From Candidatus Mycobacterium methanotrophicum (GTDB lineage: Bacteria; Actinomycetota; Actinomycetes; Mycobacteriales; Mycobacteriaceae), in contig NZ_CP097320.1 in the NCBI RefSeq assembly GCF_023515995.1, positions 2,108,001-2,172,000 of the forward strand: DNA of 64,000 nt, read 5' to 3'. The notes under the pieces are model-generated. The model was not told where the DNA came from. It made no database searches and was given only the letters and a program-made list of their open reading frames with translations. Both the position numbers and the translations under genes were made by a program. The first letter of the stretch is position 1; every line of letters begins with the position of its first letter. Positions 18,321-27,944 of the stretch are shown here, piece after piece.

Positions 18321-19505
18321 ATGACCGGGCCTTCGAAACCCGAGGGTATGCGCCCCGAGATTGCGCTGTCGTGGCGACGGTCGATGCTCAGCGGCCTCAA
18401 ACCGGACGCGCCGTTAAATCCAGAACCAGCCGACTTCGAAAACGACTCCCCGCTGCTGCGGTCCGCCCGTCCGGTCCTCGACGAAATGGCCGACGAGATC
18501 GCCGGAACGGGCGTGAGCGTTCTCCTCACTGACCGTGACTGCCGGTTAGTGCGGCGGGTCGTCGACGGCTCCCAGGTTCGACGGCGAATGGACCGGTTGG
18601 GTTTCCTCGACGGCTCGCAATTCAGCGAAGACGTCGTAGGCACCAGCGGATTAGGCACACCCGCCGAAGTGCGGCAGTCCATCATGGTGAACGGTGCCGA
18701 ACACTACGCTGAGCAGTTCAAGAGCCTGAGCTGTTACGGGCATCCGATCTTCCACCCGGCCACGGGGCGATTCGAAGGAATACTTGACCTGACCGTCGAG
18801 GCGCCCGAGGTGAACCCGCTGGTTGTGCCCTTCATCAATCGGGCCGTCCACGACGTCGAACATCGGCTGGTCGTTGGTTCCCGAGCCTCCCAGGAGCGGT
18901 TGGTGAACGCCTTCGAGGACATCCCGCCCCAGCCTGAGGTCGCGGTCGCCGCAGTGGGTGCGGACACGTTGCTGAGCAACCAACTCGCGGTCGATCTGCT
19001 GGACCCGAGCGATCACGCGAAGCTGCGACAGATCGCGGCCGACCTGCGGCCGGGGCAGGTCCGCATGGTGGACATCGAGCTTTCCAGCGGGGAGCCGGTC
19101 TGCGTCGAGGCCAAGTCGGTGGCCGGAGCCGACGGGGGGACGGTGTTCCTGATCCGGCCGGCGCGCGCACCGATCCGGCCGGCGAGGCACAGCGTCCCCG
19201 AATCCGCGGCCCACGGTCAATGGTTGAAGCACCTGGTGGCCGCGCGAGCAACGCGCCGCGACGAAGTCGCGCACAGACGGGGACAGACTATCTACCGGGT
19301 GACTGATCGCCTGCATGATGGGCGAACAGTCTGCGTGCCAGGAGATCAGATCGCCACCACGGTGTCCGCGTGGCTGGCCGAACTAGGGGCGCACAGCCCG
19401 CTAGTGGAGGATCTCGCCAGGGCCGTCACGAATGCCGATTGGTCCGCCGCTTATCGCACTGCCGACTCCTTGGCGGTCTCCGTGGAAGTCGTCGCGCCCG
19501 AATAA
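18321..19505 (+). CDS. GAF-domain regulator of the AcoR/MimR type, apparently truncated
   Basis: A 394-residue protein. Residues about 1-220 are the N-terminal sensor half of AcoR-like activators: RPEIALSWRRSMLSGLKPD, then a GAF domain with VLLTDRDCRLVRRVVDGS, GTSGLGTPAEVRQSI and HPATGRFEGILDLT. Such proteins normally continue with an AAA+ sigma-54 interaction domain and a Fis-type HTH. Neither a Walker motif nor a C-terminal HTH is visible here, and residues 220-394 are divergent. Mycobacteria lack sigma-54 and their members of this family have degenerate central domains. ATG 18321 is chosen over the upstream in-frame GTG because homology begins there. It lies between an IS3 remnant and a crotonase remnant. 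It may be a damaged gene. Confidence 0.65.
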   Translation: MTGPSKPEGMRPEIALSWRRSMLSGLKPDAPLNPEPADFENDSPLLRSARPVLDEMADEIAGTGVSVLLTDRDCRLVRRVVDGSQVRRRMDRLGFLDGSQFSEDVVGTSGLGTPAEVRQSIMVNGAEHYAEQFKSLSCYGHPIFHPATGRFEGILDLTVEAPEVNPLVVPFINRAVHDVEHRLVVGSRASQERLVNAFEDIPPQPEVAVAAVGADTLLSNQLAVDLLDPSDHAKLRQIAADLRPGQVRMVDIELSSGEPVCVEAKSVAGADGGTVFLIRPARAPIRPARHSVPESAAHGQWLKHLVAARATRRDEVAHRRGQTIYRVTDRLHDGRTVCVPGDQIATTVSAWLAELGAHSPLVEDLARAVTNADWSAAYRTADSLAVSVEVVAPE

Positions 19506-19601
19506 CAACGGAATGGCAGTCCGCTGGTGGACGATTGGGACGCCTATCAACGCGGGTCGTACCAGTACCGCGCCGATATCCTCGGCGGCACAACCCGTTA
19601 T

Positions 19602-19742
19602 CGCCGGTGTCATCGCGTTACGGGCTTCCGGGCGGCCCAGCGTCACGATCGCGAATGGCCCGTCGCGCCGAAACGTCAGAAAAGGCGTTCCCAGCCAGTC
19701 ACCCTCGGGCGGGCGTGGGCTGCCATTGTCTGTTGGCGGCAT
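19602..19742 (-). pseudogene. Enoyl-CoA hydratase (crotonase), N-terminal fragment
   Basis: From ATG 19742 the minus frame reads MPPTDNGSPRPPEGDWLGTP, then AIVTLGRPEARNAMTP, which is the start of a crotonase-fold protein. Homology stops at about 19602, before the oxyanion-hole residues. The rest of the gene is missing next to the 3' end of the GAF regulator. Confidence 0.65.
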
Positions 19743-19787
19743 TGCGTCTCTCCTTTGCGGCGCGATCCATCCGGTTCTGGTATTTGA

Positions 19788-20645
19788 TCAGTCCGGCAGA
19801 GTCGCGTCGTCGATCGCCTCGGCATACGGCGCGCAGTCCCCGGCGCCGGGCACCAGCGTCGCCAGTGCACCGGCGGCGCAGGCCCGGCGCAACGCGCGGT
19901 CGTAGCCGTCGGCCCAACTCGCAGCCAACACCCCGGCGAACACGTCACCGGTGCCGGAAGTGTCGACGGGCTGCACGGCCGGCGGCGTAATGGTGAGCTC
20001 CTGATCGTTGCCGGCATAACCGGCACCGCGGCTCCCGCGGGTGATCACCCGATGCGCGACCGGCCAAACCCATTGCGCCGCTTCGGCTTTGTTGACCACC
20101 ACGACATCCGTCGCCTCGGCCAGCTTGGCCAACTCGGCTGGATCGCCGCCAGACGGTGAGGCGTTGACGATCACGGTGGCGCCGGCCGAATGCGCCTGGC
20201 GGGCAGCGGCTATCGCCGCGGCAACCGGGATCTCCAACTGCAGCAGCAGCACGTCGCAGTCGGCGATGAGCCCGCGTGAGGCGGCGGAGTCCAGCGTCAG
20301 GCGGCCATTGGCGCCCGGCGCGACGACGATGAGGTTCTCGCCGGCAGAGTCGACCACGACGACGGCACTGCCGCTGGGACCGGGCACGGTGATGAGCCCC
20401 TCGGTGCCCACGCCGTTCGCGCTCAGGTGCTCGCGCAGCGCTGCCGCCGCCGGGTCGTCACCGACGGCTCCGACGAACTGCACGCGCGCACCGGCACGTG
20501 CAGCGGCCACCGCCTGATTGGCGCCCTTGCCGCCGGGTGTCGATCGGACCGATGCCGCCAGCACCGTCTCGCCCGGGTGCGGCAATGTGTCGACCTCGAA
20601 CCCGACGTCCATATTCACGCTGCCCACCACGCATACGCGTGCCAT
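19788..20645 (-). CDS. rbsK: Ribokinase
   Basis: PfkB-family sugar kinase that would phosphorylate D-ribose at O5. The 285-residue protein has the N-terminal motif TPGGKGANQAVAAAR near 40, the anion-hole and catalytic motif DTSGTGDVFAGVLAA near 240 (Asp of TGD is the base), and the central LQLEIPVAAA block. ATG 20645 (MARVCVVGSVNMD) is the family start; the open frame runs further up but into non-homologous sequence. Slightly shorter than the M. tuberculosis protein (Rv2436). It is transcribed divergently from the cyclase remnant. Confidence 0.9.
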   Translation of the reverse strand: MARVCVVGSVNMDVGFEVDTLPHPGETVLAASVRSTPGGKGANQAVAAARAGARVQFVGAVGDDPAAAALREHLSANGVGTEGLITVPGPSGSAVVVVDSAGENLIVVAPGANGRLTLDSAASRGLIADCDVLLLQLEIPVAAAIAAARQAHSAGATVIVNASPSGGDPAELAKLAEATDVVVVNKAEAAQWVWPVAHRVITRGSRGAGYAGNDQELTITPPAVQPVDTSGTGDVFAGVLAASWADGYDRALRRACAAGALATLVPGAGDCAPYAEAIDDATLPD

Positions 20646-20784
20646 TCCGCCGACGGTATGGAGTTCCGCCCGGTTTGACAACTTTGCGTTGGTAACGGTT
20701 TTCGGCAAATCCGGTTTCAGCAGATTCTTCGCGTTACGCTGCTGCGAGATCTGGGCCTTTCCCAGACAGCGGAAGGGAATCCGA

Positions 20785-21640
20785 TTGACGCCGCGGCGCT
20801 CAACTGATCCGGTAGGGCAAGACCAAGCGGTCTCGGCCGGCAACGGTAGCCGACACCAGCGGGCGCTGGCGCGGTTCAGCATTCAGTCCAAGATCATGGT
20901 GATGCTGCTGGTTTCCAGCCTCGCGTCGTTGGCGGTGATCTGCGTCATCGAGTACATATCCGGTCGTCGCGCCCTGTTGCCTGCCGTCTCCGAACGGATG
21001 GTCGAGCTGCGTGAGGGACAGAAGCGTGCATTGGAGATGTTGTTCGCCGATCTGACGAATTCTCTGATCGTGTACAGCAGGGGGTCAGCCGCCATCGAGG
21101 CCGTGCAGGCGTTCACCGCCGGCTTCGACCAACTGGCGGATGCGTATCTTCAACTCCACTACACCGTTCCGTCGTTCGGCGCCTCAGCCCCGCCCGACGA
21201 CGCCGGTGACGGCAGCGCATGGTCGGCCGCGAATGCGCGCTTTGACAACTACTTTCGAGAGATCGCAACCCGCTTCGAATATCGGGACGCCATGCTGCTC
21301 GACACTCGGGGCGACCTGGTCTACAGCGTGAAAAAGGGCCCCGCGCTGGGCACCAATATCCTGGCCGGTCCGGACAAGTTAATGCGTTCTGACTCGCGAT
21401 TGTTCCTGGAGGACCCCAAAAAATACCAGCGCGGGGCCGAAGCGGCAGGAATCCCGCCCGACATCGTCGACCAAGCGATCAGGTGGCACGGCACGACACT
21501 GGTCCAGCCCGTCGAGACAGCAGCTGGCCGCGCTTCCGAGCGCGGCCAGAGCGGAACCATGATCGATACCGGATACCTGGGAGAGCGGGAACTGGTGGCT
21601 TACGCTGGTGCTGGCCAACACCTATTGGATGAAAGGCCAG
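20785..21640 (+). pseudogene. Membrane adenylate/guanylate cyclase, decayed (Rv2435c-like)
   Basis: From TTG 20785 the frame gives a cytosolic start, a transmembrane helix (IMVMLLVSSLASLAVICVIE) and part of an extracellular sensor domain (ERMVELREGQKRALEMLFAD, DAGDGSAWSAANARF, FEYRDAMLLDTRGDLVYSVK). This matches the N-terminal half of the Rv2435c protein. An internal piece of the sensor is missing near residue 130. After about ERELVAYAGAG the frame is lost, and no HAMP or class III cyclase domain follows before proA. It cannot make cAMP. Confidence 0.75.
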
Positions 21641-21812
21641 CCGCGCATCGTTGCCGCCAACGCCGGAACAGCGACGCTCAAAGAGGTTTCAGCCGCGCTG
21701 TAGCGAATCCGGTGGCCTGCGAGCCGAGCGAATCCCTGGCTGCCGGGCGTTCATTTGAGGGTGGAATAGGGCCGTGTCAACCGGTCCGTTGCAAGCTCGA
21801 TACCCTGGGTCG

Positions 21813-23051
21813 ATGAGTGTGCATGCTCCCGACTTGCGCCTACAGGTACATCAGGCCGCGCGCCGGGCACGGGTCGCCGCCCGCGTGCTGGCCTCATTGC
21901 CGACGGTCGCCAAGGACCAGGCACTGTGTGCCACCGCGGAGGCCATCGTCGCCGACACCGACCGGATCCTGGCGGCTAACGCCGAAGATTTGGCGGCGGC
22001 GCGGGCTGCCGAGGCGCCGACCGCGATGATCGACCGATTGGCGCTGGACCCGAAGCGCATCAACGGAATCGCCGCCGGGCTGCGGCAGGTCGCAGGACTG
22101 CCCGATCCGGTCGGCGAGGTGCTGCGCGGCTACACCCTGCCCAATGGGCTTGCGCTGCGCCAGCAACGGGTGCCGCTGGGCGTGGTCGGGATGGTTTATG
22201 AGGGCCGGCCCAATGTCACCGTCGATGCGTTCGGTTTGACGCTCAAGTCCGGCAACGCGGCGCTGCTGCGCGGTAGCGCATCCGCAGCCCATTGCAACGA
22301 GGCGCTGGTCTCGGTGCTGCGCTCGGCGCTGGTCAGCGAAGATTTGCCCGCCGATGCCGTCCAGCTGGTCTCGGCCGCCGACCGCTCTACCGTCACCCAC
22401 CTGATCCAGGCGCGGGGCTTGGTCGACGTGGTGATCCCGCGCGGGGGAGCGGGCCTGATCGACGCGGTGGTCCGTGACGCGCAAGTGCCGACCATCGAGA
22501 CCGGTGTCGGCAATTGCCACGTCTATGTGCACGATGCCGCCGACCTCGACGTGGCTGAACGGATCCTGCTCAACTCCAAGACCCGTCGCCCCAGCGTCTG
22601 CAACGCCGCTGAGACGCTGCTGGTCGACGCCGGGATCGCCGGACAGGCCCTGCCGCGACTGATCTCAGCACTCCAAGACGCCGGCGTGACGGTGCATCTC
22701 GACCCCGACGACGCCCACTTGCGCCGCGAATACTTGGCAATGGAGATCGCGGTCGCGGTCGTCGACGGTGTCGACGAGGCGATTACGCACATCAACGAAT
22801 ACGGCACCGGCCACACTGAAGCTATCGTAACCACCAATATGGCTGCCGCCCAACGGTTTACCGAAGCGGTGGATGCGGCCGCGGTGATGGTCAACGCGTC
22901 GACAAGCTTTACCGACGGCGAACAGTTTGGGTTCGGCGCCGAGATCGGCATCTCCACCCAAAAGCTGCACGCCCGCGGCCCGATGGGACTGCCGGAATTG
23001 ACCTCGACCAAGTGGATCGTGTGGGGAGAGGGTCAGACCCGGCCGGCCTGA
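21813..23051 (+). CDS. proA: Gamma-glutamyl phosphate reductase
   Basis: Second step of proline synthesis: NADPH reduction of gamma-glutamyl phosphate to glutamate semialdehyde. The 412-residue aldehyde-dehydrogenase-fold protein has catalytic Cys263 in [16 protein letters not shown] and the signature [10 protein letters not shown] upstream. ATG 21813 ([10 protein letters not shown]) is the family start. In H37Rv several genes including ahpC, ahpD and PE25-PPE41 lie between the cyclase gene and proA. Here proA follows the cyclase remnant after about 170 bases. Confidence 0.96.
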   Translation: MSVHAPDLRLQVHQAARRARVAARVLASLPTVAKDQALCATAEAIVADTDRILAANAEDLAAARAAEAPTAMIDRLALDPKRINGIAAGLRQVAGLPDPVGEVLRGYTLPNGLALRQQRVPLGVVGMVYEGRPNVTVDAFGLTLKSGNAALLRGSASAAHCNEALVSVLRSALVSEDLPADAVQLVSAADRSTVTHLIQARGLVDVVIPRGGAGLIDAVVRDAQVPTIETGVGNCHVYVHDAADLDVAERILLNSKTRRPSVCNAAETLLVDAGIAGQALPRLISALQDAGVTVHLDPDDAHLRREYLAMEIAVAVVDGVDEAITHINEYGTGHTEAIVTTNMAAAQRFTEAVDAAAVMVNASTSFTDGEQFGFGAEIGISTQKLHARGPMGLPELTSTKWIVWGEGQTRPA

Positions 23052-23072
23052 ATTGCTTAGGAGTACGCAGAA

Positions 23073-23948
23073 GTGAGTGTGCCCGCGCGGCCCGTTCCGC
23101 TATTCGCCGATATCGAAGATGTCGGCCGACGGCTGGCCGAAACCGGCTACCTGCCTGATACCGCGACCGCGACCGCTGTTTTCCTCGCCGACCGGCTGGG
23201 CAAGCCGCTGCTGGTGGAAGGACCCGCCGGGGTCGGCAAGACCGAACTGGCCCGTGCCGTCGCGCAGGCCACCGGGTGCGGTCTGGTCCGCCTGCAGTGC
23301 TACGAAGGCGTCGACGAGGCCCGCGCGCTCTACGAGTGGAACCACGCCAAGCAGATTCTGCGCATCCAGTCCGGTTCCGCAGACTGGGACCAGACCAAGA
23401 CCGATGTATTCACCGAGGAATTCCTGCTGTCGCGGCCCCTGCTGACCGCGATCCGGCGCACCGAGCCCACCGTGTTGCTGATCGACGAAACCGACAAAGC
23501 CGACATCGAAATCGAGGGCCTGCTGCTGGAAGTGCTCTCCGACTTCGCTGTGAAGGTGCCCGAATTGGGCACCATCACCGCCGAGCGGGCGCCGTTCGTG
23601 GTGCTGACTTCCAACGCGACCCGCGAGCTCTCGGAGGCGCTCAAACGGCGTTGCCTGTTTTTGCACATCGACTTCCCTAGCCCCGATTTGGAACGCCGCA
23701 TCCTGCTGTCCCGCGTGCCCGAACTGCCCGGCCACATCGCCGACGAATTGGTGCGCATTGTCGCGGTGCTACGTGGAATGCAGCTCAAAAAGCTGCCGTC
23801 GGTGGCCGAAACCATCGACTGGGGACGCACGGTGCTCGCCCTTGGCCTGGACACCATCGACGACGCGACCATCGCCGCCACGCTGGGCGTGGTGCTCAAA
23901 CATCAATCCGATCAGCAGCGCGCCACCGGCGAACTTCGGCTGAATTAG
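23073..23948 (+). CDS. MoxR-family AAA+ ATPase
   Basis: A 291-residue MoxR-type ATPase (Rv2426c-like). Walker A is EGPAGVGKTELARA at about 49-62, Walker B is VLLIDETDKAD near 135, and the sensor region reads VVLTSNATRELSEALKRRC. MoxR proteins act as chaperones or activators of partner proteins with VWA domains, and the next gene, 8 bases on, encodes one. GTG 23073 is taken as start, 21 bases after proA. Substrate unknown. Confidence 0.9.
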   Translation: MSVPARPVPLFADIEDVGRRLAETGYLPDTATATAVFLADRLGKPLLVEGPAGVGKTELARAVAQATGCGLVRLQCYEGVDEARALYEWNHAKQILRIQSGSADWDQTKTDVFTEEFLLSRPLLTAIRRTEPTVLLIDETDKADIEIEGLLLEVLSDFAVKVPELGTITAERAPFVVLTSNATRELSEALKRRCLFLHIDFPSPDLERRILLSRVPELPGHIADELVRIVAVLRGMQLKKLPSVAETIDWGRTVLALGLDTIDDATIAATLGVVLKHQSDQQRATGELRLN

Positions 23949-23956
23949 GGACACTG

Positions 23957-25399
23957 ATGGCCGCCCGCCGCGTTCGTCCCAGCCACCCGCTGGCCCCACA
24001 CGGCTTGCCGGGTCACCTAGTGGGCTTCGTCGAAGCGCTCCGCGGACAAGGGATTTCGGTTGGCCCCTCGGAGACGGTGGACGCCGGCAAAGTGATGGCA
24101 GTCCTGGGGCTTAGCGACCGGAAGGTGCTGCGCGAGGGCCTCGCATGCGCGGTGTTGCGCAGGCCCGAGCACCGCGAAACCTACGACGCCATGTTCGACC
24201 TGTGGTGGCCCGCAGCGCTGGGTGCACGTGCGGTCGTCACTGAAGAAGCCGAGGCCGAACCCGAGATGCAGCTGCCGCCCGACGACGTCGAGGCGATGCG
24301 GCAGATGCTGCTGGATTTGCTCACCGCCAATGCCGACCTCGCCGACATGGACGAGCGGTTGGTCGCGATGATCGCGCAAATCGTCGACGCCTACGGCAAA
24401 TACAACTCCAGCCGCGGACCCTCGTTCTCGTCGTATCAGGCGCTCACGGCGATGGCGCTCGACGAGCTGGAAGGCAAGCTGTTGGCCGGCCTGCTCGTTC
24501 CCTACGGCGACGAACCCACTCCGGCCCAGGGGCAGGTTGCCAAAGCTCTTGCCGCACAGCGGGTCACGCAGCTGCGGAAGATGGTCGACGCCGAGACCAA
24601 GCGGCGCGCCGCCGAGCAACTTGGCCGCGACCACGTCCAGATGTATGGAATCCCGCAGCTGGCCGAGAACGTCGAATTCCTCCGAGCCTCGGGCGAGCAG
24701 CTGCGCGCGATGCGCAAGGTGGTGCAACCACTGGCGCGCACCCTGGCCACCCGGTTGGCCGTCCGTCGGCGTCGTGCCCGGGCCGGGGCGATCGACCTGC
24801 GCAAGACGTTGCGCAAGTCGATGTCCACCGGAGGTGTGCCGATCGACCTGGTGCTGCGCAAACCGCGCCCGGCGCGTCCCGAACTGGTGGTGTTGTGCGA
24901 CGTGTCGGGGTCCGTCGCCGGTTTCAGCCACTTCACCCTGTTGTTAGTGCATGCGCTGCGTCAACAGTTTTCCCGTGTTCGGGTGTTCGCCTTCATCGAC
25001 ACCGCCGACGAGGTGACCCACCTGTTCGGTCCGGATGCCGACCTGGCGGTGGCGATCCAGCGGATCACCCGCGAAGCCGATGTCTACACCCGCGACGGAC
25101 ACAGTGATTACGGCAATGCGTTCATTTCGTTCACCGAGCAGTTCCACAACGTGCTCTCGCCACGCAGCTCGCTGCTGGTACTCGGTGACGGCCGCACAAA
25201 CTACCGCGACCCGGCCACCAAGGTCTTGGCGCACATGGTGAATGCCAGCCGACACGCACACTGGCTCAACCCCGAGCCCATGCACCTGTGGAACAGCGGC
25301 GACTCGGCGGTGGCGCGCTACCAAGAGGTGATCACCATGCACGAATGCCGCTCTGCCAAGCAGCTGGCAGCGGTGGTCGACCAGCTGCTCCCGGTGTAA
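23957..25399 (+). CDS. VWA-domain protein, MoxR partner
   Basis: A 480-residue protein (Rv2425c-like). The C-terminal half is a von Willebrand A domain with the MIDAS motif DVSGSVAGFSHF starting at about Asp315 and a second element DGHSDYGNAF. The N-terminal half is helical and acidic (EEAEAEPEMQLPPDDVEAM). It has no signal peptide, so it is cytosolic. It pairs with the MoxR ATPase upstream (8-base gap). Together they resemble the cobaltochelatase-like and CoxE-like VWA/MoxR pairs that mature metal enzymes, but the client here is not known. Confidence 0.9.
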   Translation: MAARRVRPSHPLAPHGLPGHLVGFVEALRGQGISVGPSETVDAGKVMAVLGLSDRKVLREGLACAVLRRPEHRETYDAMFDLWWPAALGARAVVTEEAEAEPEMQLPPDDVEAMRQMLLDLLTANADLADMDERLVAMIAQIVDAYGKYNSSRGPSFSSYQALTAMALDELEGKLLAGLLVPYGDEPTPAQGQVAKALAAQRVTQLRKMVDAETKRRAAEQLGRDHVQMYGIPQLAENVEFLRASGEQLRAMRKVVQPLARTLATRLAVRRRRARAGAIDLRKTLRKSMSTGGVPIDLVLRKPRPARPELVVLCDVSGSVAGFSHFTLLLVHALRQQFSRVRVFAFIDTADEVTHLFGPDADLAVAIQRITREADVYTRDGHSDYGNAFISFTEQFHNVLSPRSSLLVLGDGRTNYRDPATKVLAHMVNASRHAHWLNPEPMHLWNSGDSAVARYQEVITMHECRSAKQLAAVVDQLLPV

Positions 25400-25423
25400 G
25401 GTCGCGCGCCGTCCTTCTGGCGT

Positions 25424-25479
25424 GAACGTGCGTGTTTGCGCGCCGACACGCCGTAGCCGTCGTACAACTGCGCACGTTC
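25424..25479. repeat. Inverted repeat before nadD
   Basis: GAACGTGCG (25424-25432) and CGCACGTTC (25471-25479) are perfect inverted arms around a 38-base centre containing GCGCCGACACGCCGTAG. I recall very similar sequence (an ACGTGCG...GCCGACACGCCGTAG palindrome) from intergenic regions of other mycobacteria, so it is probably an interspersed palindromic repeat. Confidence 0.55.
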
Positions 25480-25548
25480 GGCGGTGACCTCGACCTCGGC
25501 AGAGTGCAGCCCAAGATGCTTGATTCAGCTCAAGTAAGCTGGCAAGCC

Positions 25549-26169
25549 ATGCGAAAGCGGCGGCTGGGAGTGATGGGTGGGACGTTCGACCCCATCCACA
25601 ACGGCCACCTGGTCGCCGCCAGCGAGGCCGCTTACTTGTTCGATCTTGACGAAGTGGTCTTCGTGCCCACCGGTCAGCCGCGGCTGAAGGGGCGCCAGGT
25701 CAGCGCCGGTGAAGACCGCTACCTGATGACCGTCATCGCCACTGCGGCCAACCCCCGTTTTTCGGTGAGCCGGGTCGACATCGACCGCGGCGGGCTCACC
25801 TACACCAAGGACACGTTGCGGGATTTGCACGCCCTCAATCCCGACGCGGAGCTGTACTTCATCACTGGCGCTGACGCGTTGGCGTCGATCCTGTCGTGGC
25901 AGGACTTGGAGCAGATGTTTGCGATGGCCCGGTTCGTCGGGGTTAGTCGGCCCGGCTACGAACTGGGCCGCGACCATCTCACCGACATCCTCGACGGCCT
26001 GCCCGACGACGCGTTGACACTGGTCGAAATTCCGGCGCTGGCCATTTCGTCTACCGACTGTCGCCGGCGTGCGCAAGAGTCGCGGCCGTTGTGGTACTTG
26101 ATGCCCGACGGCGTGGTCCAGTACATCTCCAAGCGCGAGCTCTACCGCAAACCGGGGGATCAACAGTGA
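25549..26169 (+). CDS. nadD: Nicotinate-nucleotide adenylyltransferase
   Basis: Couples nicotinate mononucleotide to ATP, giving the dinucleotide that NadE amidates. The 206-residue protein has [11 protein letters not shown] (the nucleotidyltransferase HxGH type motif) at 10-20 and the ISSTDCR motif near 173. ATG 25549 starts [11 protein letters not shown] as in the family; the frame is open further upstream through the inverted repeat but without homology. First gene of a closely packed chain with rsfS, gpgP, octT and degV, all of which overlap. Confidence 0.95.
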   Translation: MRKRRLGVMGGTFDPIHNGHLVAASEAAYLFDLDEVVFVPTGQPRLKGRQVSAGEDRYLMTVIATAANPRFSVSRVDIDRGGLTYTKDTLRDLHALNPDAELYFITGADALASILSWQDLEQMFAMARFVGVSRPGYELGRDHLTDILDGLPDDALTLVEIPALAISSTDCRRRAQESRPLWYLMPDGVVQYISKRELYRKPGDQQ

Positions 26170-26537
26170 CAGCCAGCCAAGAGGCCATCGAGATGGCAGG
26201 TGTCGCTGCGTCCGCGGCGGCGTCGAAACTTGCCGAGGATGTCGTCGTCATCGACGTCTCCGGTCAACTCGTCATCACCGACTGCTTCGTCATCGCCTCG
26301 GCGTCCAACGAACGGCAGGTCAACGCCATTGTGGACGAGGTCGAGGAAAAGATGCGCAAAGCTGGCTACAAGCCCGCACGCCGCGAGGGTGCCCGCGAAG
26401 GCCGCTGGACCTTGCTGGACTACGTCGACATCGTGGTGCACATCCAGCATCAAAACGAACGCGATTTCTATGCGCTGGACCGGCTCTGGGGCGACTGCCC
26501 GGTGGTGGCGGTTGACTTGTCTGCGAGCCGGTCATGA
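26166..26537 (+). CDS. rsfS: Ribosome silencing factor RsfS
   Basis: Binds L14 on the 50S subunit and blocks joining with 30S during starvation. The 123-residue protein has the family core [20 protein letters not shown] and [15 protein letters not shown] sequence ([20 protein letters not shown]). GTG 26166 overlaps the nadD stop (GTGA), giving translational coupling and the right N-terminus ([11 protein letters not shown]). The next gene overlaps it by four bases. Confidence 0.94.
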   Translation: MTASQEAIEMAGVAASAAASKLAEDVVVIDVSGQLVITDCFVIASASNERQVNAIVDEVEEKMRKAGYKPARREGAREGRWTLLDYVDIVVHIQHQNERDFYALDRLWGDCPVVAVDLSASRS

Positions 26538-27217
26538 CGATGCGCCGCCTGGTGATGCTGCGCCACGGGCAAACCGAATTCAATCTTGGCAACAGGATGC
26601 AGGGCCAGCTGGACACCGAGCTGAGTGAGTTGGGTCGAGTACAGGCGGTGGCCGCGGCCGAGGCGCTGGCCAAAACGCAGCCGCTGCGCATCGTGTCGTC
26701 GGATCTGCGACGCGCCTTGGACACCGCGGTCGTGCTGGGAGAGCGTACGGGCCTGCAGGTTCAGATCGATGACCGGTTACGCGAGACGCACCTGGGCGAC
26801 TGGCAGGGCATGACGCACGCGGAGATCGACGCCATCGCACCGGGTGCCCGGCTGGCCTGGCGCGAGGACGCCACCTGGGCACCGCACGGCGGCGAGAGCA
26901 GGGTCGACGTGGCGGCGCGCAGCCTGCCGTTGATCGCCGAGCTGGTCGCCGTCGAGCCCGAATGGGGCTCCGAGGAGGGGCCGGCGCGGCCGGTGGTGCT
27001 GGTCGCCCACGGCGGATTGATCGCGGCCATGACCGCGGCGCTGCTGCGGCTGCCCATTGCCGACTGGCCCGCGCTGGGTGGCATGGGCAACGCCAGTTGG
27101 ACGCAGCTGGGCGGGCGTTCCGCCGATACGAACGCCAGCGCCGAGACCTTCGACGAGATTCGGTGGCGCCTGGGCGTGTGGAACGCTTCAACACGGGTCG
27201 CCGGCGATGTGCTCTGA
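26534..27217 (+). CDS. gpgP: Glucosyl-3-phosphoglycerate phosphatase
   Basis: A histidine phosphatase of the phosphoglycerate mutase superfamily. The family member at this position in M. tuberculosis (Rv2419c) removes the phosphate of glucosyl-3-phosphoglycerate in methylglucose lipopolysaccharide synthesis. The 227-residue protein has LRHGQTEFN near 10 (the phosphoacceptor His), Arg and Glu of the acid pocket ([12 protein letters not shown] near 90) and the second His in VLVAHGGLI near 158. It overlaps octT by 11 bases, which supports the MGLP role over a general phosphoglycerate mutase. Confidence 0.88.
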   Translation: MTMRRLVMLRHGQTEFNLGNRMQGQLDTELSELGRVQAVAAAEALAKTQPLRIVSSDLRRALDTAVVLGERTGLQVQIDDRLRETHLGDWQGMTHAEIDAIAPGARLAWREDATWAPHGGESRVDVAARSLPLIAELVAVEPEWGSEEGPARPVVLVAHGGLIAAMTAALLRLPIADWPALGGMGNASWTQLGGRSADTNASAETFDEIRWRLGVWNASTRVAGDVL

Positions 27218-27944
27218 CCAACTGCCGCGTCCGGCGCTATTGGTCTTCGCCGATTCGTTGGCCTACTATGGACCGACCGGCGGCCTACCCGCAAACGACC
27301 CGCGCATCTGGCCTAACATTGTTGCGGCGCAGCTTGATTGGGATCTAGAACTGATCGGCCGCATCGGCTGGACGTGTCGGGATGTGTGGTGGGCAGCCAC
27401 CCAGGATCCACGGGCCTGGGCGGCGCTGCCCCGCGCCGGGGCGGTGATCTTCGCAACGGGCGGGATGGATTCGCTGCCGTCGCCCTTGCCGACGGCGTTG
27501 CGCGAACTCATCCGCTACGTGCGGCCGCCGTGGCTGCGGCGATGGGTCCGCGACGGCTACGGTTGGGTGCAGCCGCGGCTTTCTCCGGTCGCCAGAACTG
27601 CGCTGCCACCGCACTTGTCGGCGGAATACCTCGAGCTGACGCGCGGCGCAATCGATTTCAATCGGCCTGGCATCCCGATCGTGGCGTCGCTGCCGTCGGT
27701 GCACATCGCCGAGACCTATGGAAAGGCCCATCATGGCCGCGCCAGCACGGTCGGGGCCATCGCCCGATGGGCCGACCAGCGCGATATTCCGCTCGTCGAC
27801 CTGAAATCCGCAGTTGCCGAGCATGTTATCAGTGGACGTGGCAACCCCGACGGCATCCACTGGAACTTCGAAGCCCACCAGGCGGTCGCGGAGTTAATGC
27901 TCAAGGCGCTGGCCGAAGCCGGCGTGGATACATGCCAGTCGTAG
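27207..27944 (+). CDS. octT: Diglucosylglycerate octanoyltransferase
   Basis: SGNH-hydrolase-fold acyltransferase of 245 residues. The Rv2418c family adds octanoate to diglucosylglycerate early in MGLP synthesis. The N-terminal block I nucleophile motif is [11 protein letters not shown], and the C-terminal catalytic Asp/His pair is [10 protein letters not shown] near 223. ATG 27207 lies inside gpgP and gives [12 protein letters not shown]; the coupling argues for this start. The following degV overlaps it by 13 bases. Confidence 0.88.
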   Translation: MCSDQLPRPALLVFADSLAYYGPTGGLPANDPRIWPNIVAAQLDWDLELIGRIGWTCRDVWWAATQDPRAWAALPRAGAVIFATGGMDSLPSPLPTALRELIRYVRPPWLRRWVRDGYGWVQPRLSPVARTALPPHLSAEYLELTRGAIDFNRPGIPIVASLPSVHIAETYGKAHHGRASTVGAIARWADQRDIPLVDLKSAVAEHVISGRGNPDGIHWNFEAHQAVAELMLKALAEAGVDTCQS

